Shown: positions 30,032 to 31,978 of the stretch, piece after piece
How the letters are laid out: each line of letters begins with the position of its first letter
Numbering within the stretch: the first letter of the stretch is position 1
Origin: JBMOPD01 sp049323615
GTDB taxonomy: Bacteria > Bacillota > Desulfotomaculia > Desulfotomaculales > Desulfocucumaceae
Assembly (NCBI GenBank): GCA_049323615.1
Contig: JBMOPD010000074.1
Location: 1-31,978, forward strand
Length of the DNA stretch: 31,978 bases
Reading direction: 5' to 3'
Position numbers and translations under genes: made by a program
The notes under the pieces: generated by a model
The model's input: the letters and a program-made list of their open reading frames with translations, nothing else
Told to the model about the DNA's origin: nothing
Databases searched by the model: none

Positions 30032-31579
30032 GTGCGGACTATAAGAAAATTTATCGACCTGCGGGCTGAAGAACAGCCGGACAAGGTATACCTTTTTGCC
30101 CCGGAACCCAAATTGGAGTTAACCTGCCGGCAACTTAAACGGGACTCGGAGCTGTTGGGAAAACGCCTCCTGCATATGGGCCTGAAAAAGGGCGACAAGG
30201 TTTCATATATGTTAAACAACGGCTTGCAGACGGCCAAGTTGTTTTTGGGCGTTATGTACGCCGGCCTGGTAGTGTCCCCGGTAAATCTCCTGGCCCACCC
30301 TGCCCAGATTGAATATGTCTTGGAACACTCCGACACAAAGGCTGTTTTTGTATCGGAGGCACACAGGGAAAAGCTGGCCGGGGCGCTTAAAAAAATACCC
30401 CGGAAGATTGAGGTTTTTGTCATTGACGTGGACAGCCCCGCCCTCCTTGACGGGAAAGAATACGGGGATGTACAGCTGCCGGAGGTTGGTGAAGAGGACC
30501 CCGCCCTCCTCCTTTACACCTCCGGAACCACCGGGATGCCCAAAGGAGTGGTGCTGACGCACAAAAACCTGGTGGCCGGCGGGCAGTACACAACCACTGC
30601 CCACCAATTGACCGGCCGGGACAGGGCCCTCTGCTCACTTCCCCTCTACCACATCAACGGGCTGGTGGTCACCGCCGTTTCCCCCGTAATCCATGGCGGC
30701 AGCGTGGTAATGCCGCACCGGTTCAGCGTGTCCCGGTTCTGGGAACTGATTTCGGAATACCGCTGTACATGGTTCAGTGTGGTGCCCACCATGATTTCAT
30801 ACCTTTTAAACGGCACGGATCCCTACAACAGTGATAAGAAATACCACCTGGAGCAAATAAGGTTTGGCCGCTCGGCCTCCTCGGCCCTCCCCCCCGCCCT
30901 GCATAAAGCCTTCGAAGAAAAATTCGGGCTGTCCATCGTGGAAACAATGGGCCTGACCGAAACCGCCGCCCCGGTTTTTTCCAACCCCCTGGACAAAACC
31001 AGGCGGAAATACGGGTCGCCGGGAGTGGCGGTGGGCAACGAGGGCAGGATTGTGGACGACAATGGCAATGAACTTCCTCCCGGCGTGGTGGGGGAAATAG
31101 TGATCAGGGGCGATAACGTCATGAAAGAGTATTACAAGGACCCTGATCAGACCGCCAAAACCATTGTGGACGGCTGGCTGCACACCGGGGATTTGGGGTA
31201 CCGGGACGGGGACGGGTATTTCTTTGTCACCGGAAGAATAAAGGAACTCATTAACAAGGGCGGCGAAAATATATCCCCAAGGGAGATAGACGACATTTTA
31301 TACAAATATCCCAAGGTGCTGGACGCGGCAGCCTTCGGCGTGCCCGATGAGGTTTACGGCCAGGAAATCATGGCCTGCGTGGTGCCAAAACCGGGCAATA
31401 ACTGCTGTGAGGAAGAAATCCTGGCCTTTTGCCTGAAAGAACTGGGAAAATTTAAATCCCCAAAAAGAATCATATTCAGGGAGGATTTGCCCAAGGGGCC
31501 CTCGGGCAAGATCCAGCGTTTAAAATTGGCGGAAGAATATGCAGCCGCCGGCCAAGTTGTTGGAAAGGAGATGTGTTAA
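30032..31579 (+). CDS. AMP-binding acyl-CoA synthetase (ATP-dependent CoA ligase)
   Basis: This 515-residue class I adenylate-forming enzyme activates a carboxylic acid to acyl-AMP and then to the CoA thioester. Motifs are the P-loop-like YTSGTTGMPKGV (about residues 160-172), the MGLTETAAPV adenine-binding block, GWLHTGDLGYRDGDGYFFV, GRIKELINKGGENISP and the C-terminal PKGPSGKIQR, whose Lys closes the half-reaction. The start is a GTG at 30032 with an AGGAAAGGGA site upstream. It is divergent from a LysR regulator and followed eight bases later by a GltD-like oxidoreductase. The length fits medium/short-chain and oxalyl-CoA-synthetase-like ligases, but the acid substrate cannot be fixed from sequence. 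Confidence 0.92.
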   Translation: MRTIRKFIDLRAEEQPDKVYLFAPEPKLELTCRQLKRDSELLGKRLLHMGLKKGDKVSYMLNNGLQTAKLFLGVMYAGLVVSPVNLLAHPAQIEYVLEHSDTKAVFVSEAHREKLAGALKKIPRKIEVFVIDVDSPALLDGKEYGDVQLPEVGEEDPALLLYTSGTTGMPKGVVLTHKNLVAGGQYTTTAHQLTGRDRALCSLPLYHINGLVVTAVSPVIHGGSVVMPHRFSVSRFWELISEYRCTWFSVVPTMISYLLNGTDPYNSDKKYHLEQIRFGRSASSALPPALHKAFEEKFGLSIVETMGLTETAAPVFSNPLDKTRRKYGSPGVAVGNEGRIVDDNGNELPPGVVGEIVIRGDNVMKEYYKDPDQTAKTIVDGWLHTGDLGYRDGDGYFFVTGRIKELINKGGENISPREIDDILYKYPKVLDAAAFGVPDEVYGQEIMACVVPKPGNNCCEEEILAFCLKELGKFKSPKRIIFREDLPKGPSGKIQRLKLAEEYAAAGQVVGKEMC

Positions 31580-31586
31580 TCCTACC

Positions 31587-31978
31587 ATGGCAGAATCAAT
31601 TAGCCGAAAAAATACCCCAACCCCCTGCCGGGAAGCGTGCCCCGCCGGAGTGGACGTGCCGAGGTACGTGAGGTACATCCGGGAGGGGAAATTCGACCAG
31701 GCCCTGGCGGTAATCCGCCAGAGCATCCCCTTCCCCGCCGTCTGCGGGCACGCCTGCGTGCACCCCTGCGAGGCCGGGTGCGCCCGGGCCCAGTTTGACG
31801 AGCCCGTGGCCATCAGGATGCTGAAAAGGGCGGCCGAGGAAATGGGGGGCAGCCTCTGGCGGGAAAAAGTAAAGGAAGCCCCGCCCAGCGGCAAGAAAGT
31901 GGCCGTCATCGGGGCCGGCCCCGGGGGGCTGACCGCCGCCTACTACCTCTGCGGCCTGGGCCATAAAGTGACGGTATA
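31587..31978 (+). CDS. GltD-like NADPH-dependent Fe-S flavoprotein oxidoreductase (partial at window end)
   Basis: The first 130 codons of a glutamate synthase small-subunit-like oxidoreductase are present. The N-terminus has the cysteine-rich iron-sulfur segment CREACPAGVDVPRYVRYI, then CGHACVHPCEAGCARAQF, which binds two [4Fe-4S] clusters in the family, followed by the FAD Rossmann motif VAVIGAGPGGLTAAYYL. The ATG at 31587 is eight bases after the acyl-CoA synthetase stop; GGAG within the synthetase end lies about 16 bases upstream, so initiation may rely on coupling. The gene runs off the window. Such subunits pass electrons between NAD(P)H and a partner; the partner lies outside this window. 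Confidence 0.88.
   Translation, partial: MAESISRKNTPTPCREACPAGVDVPRYVRYIREGKFDQALAVIRQSIPFPAVCGHACVHPCEAGCARAQFDEPVAIRMLKRAAEEMGGSLWREKVKEAPPSGKKVAVIGAGPGGLTAAYYLCGLGHKVTV

Overview
The window looks like a chromosomal stretch of an anaerobic, endospore-forming Gram-positive bacterium of the Clostridia, probably Peptococcaceae-like (Desulfotomaculum/Pelotomaculum type). The reasons are strong AAGGAGG-type ribosome binding sites with frequent GTG and TTG starts, two sporulation genes (an SspH-type SASP and a CotF-type coat protein), oxygen-sensitive glycyl-radical and radical-SAM enzymes, and many orphan metabolic regulators. The lineage is inferred from gene content only. No tRNA, rRNA, CRISPR array, phage gene or transposase was seen.

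Layout. Positions 1-3757 (+) are visibly richer in A+T than the rest. They hold a three-way-junction RNA candidate, a truncated arginase-family gene, a GH25 lysozyme, a DUF4846 lipoprotein and a DUF438/hemerythrin/PAS sensor-like protein. Positions 3831-8940 are a housekeeping and accessory mix: an azoreductase-like flavoprotein and an endonuclease/exonuclease/phosphatase protein on minus, then a TauE/SafE permease, a frameshifted small secreted repeat protein, a DUF4870 membrane protein, an M48 protease and a cupin on plus. Positions 8928-11983 (minus) carry ComFB-like, UPF0173 and glutamine-dependent NAD synthetase genes.

The metabolic core is 12191-16342: a GntR/FCD regulator, a glycyl radical enzyme with an unusual active-site loop, and its dedicated activating enzyme, in one apparent operon. 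It is followed by a long structured leader and a complete livKHMGF branched-chain-amino-acid-type ABC transporter (16742-21287) ending in a strong terminator. A 56-residue SASP gene (sspH-like, 21408-21578, minus) sits between livF and asnB.

From 21786 on come asnB, a DsrE-like protein (minus), a thiolase with its zinc-ribbon/OB-fold partner, a PflX-type radical SAM protein, the CotF coat protein, a remnant of a chemotaxis receptor, a HAD phosphatase and a LysR regulator (all four minus). The LysR gene is divergent from an acyl-CoA synthetase that is followed by a GltD-like oxidoreductase cut by the window end.

The most interesting item is the orphan glycyl radical enzyme: it keeps the radical glycine and thiyl cysteine but lacks the Cys-x-Glu signature of dehydratases and lyases, so its reaction is open. 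The structured liv leader, the frameshifted secreted repeat protein and the chemoreceptor remnant are the next best leads.
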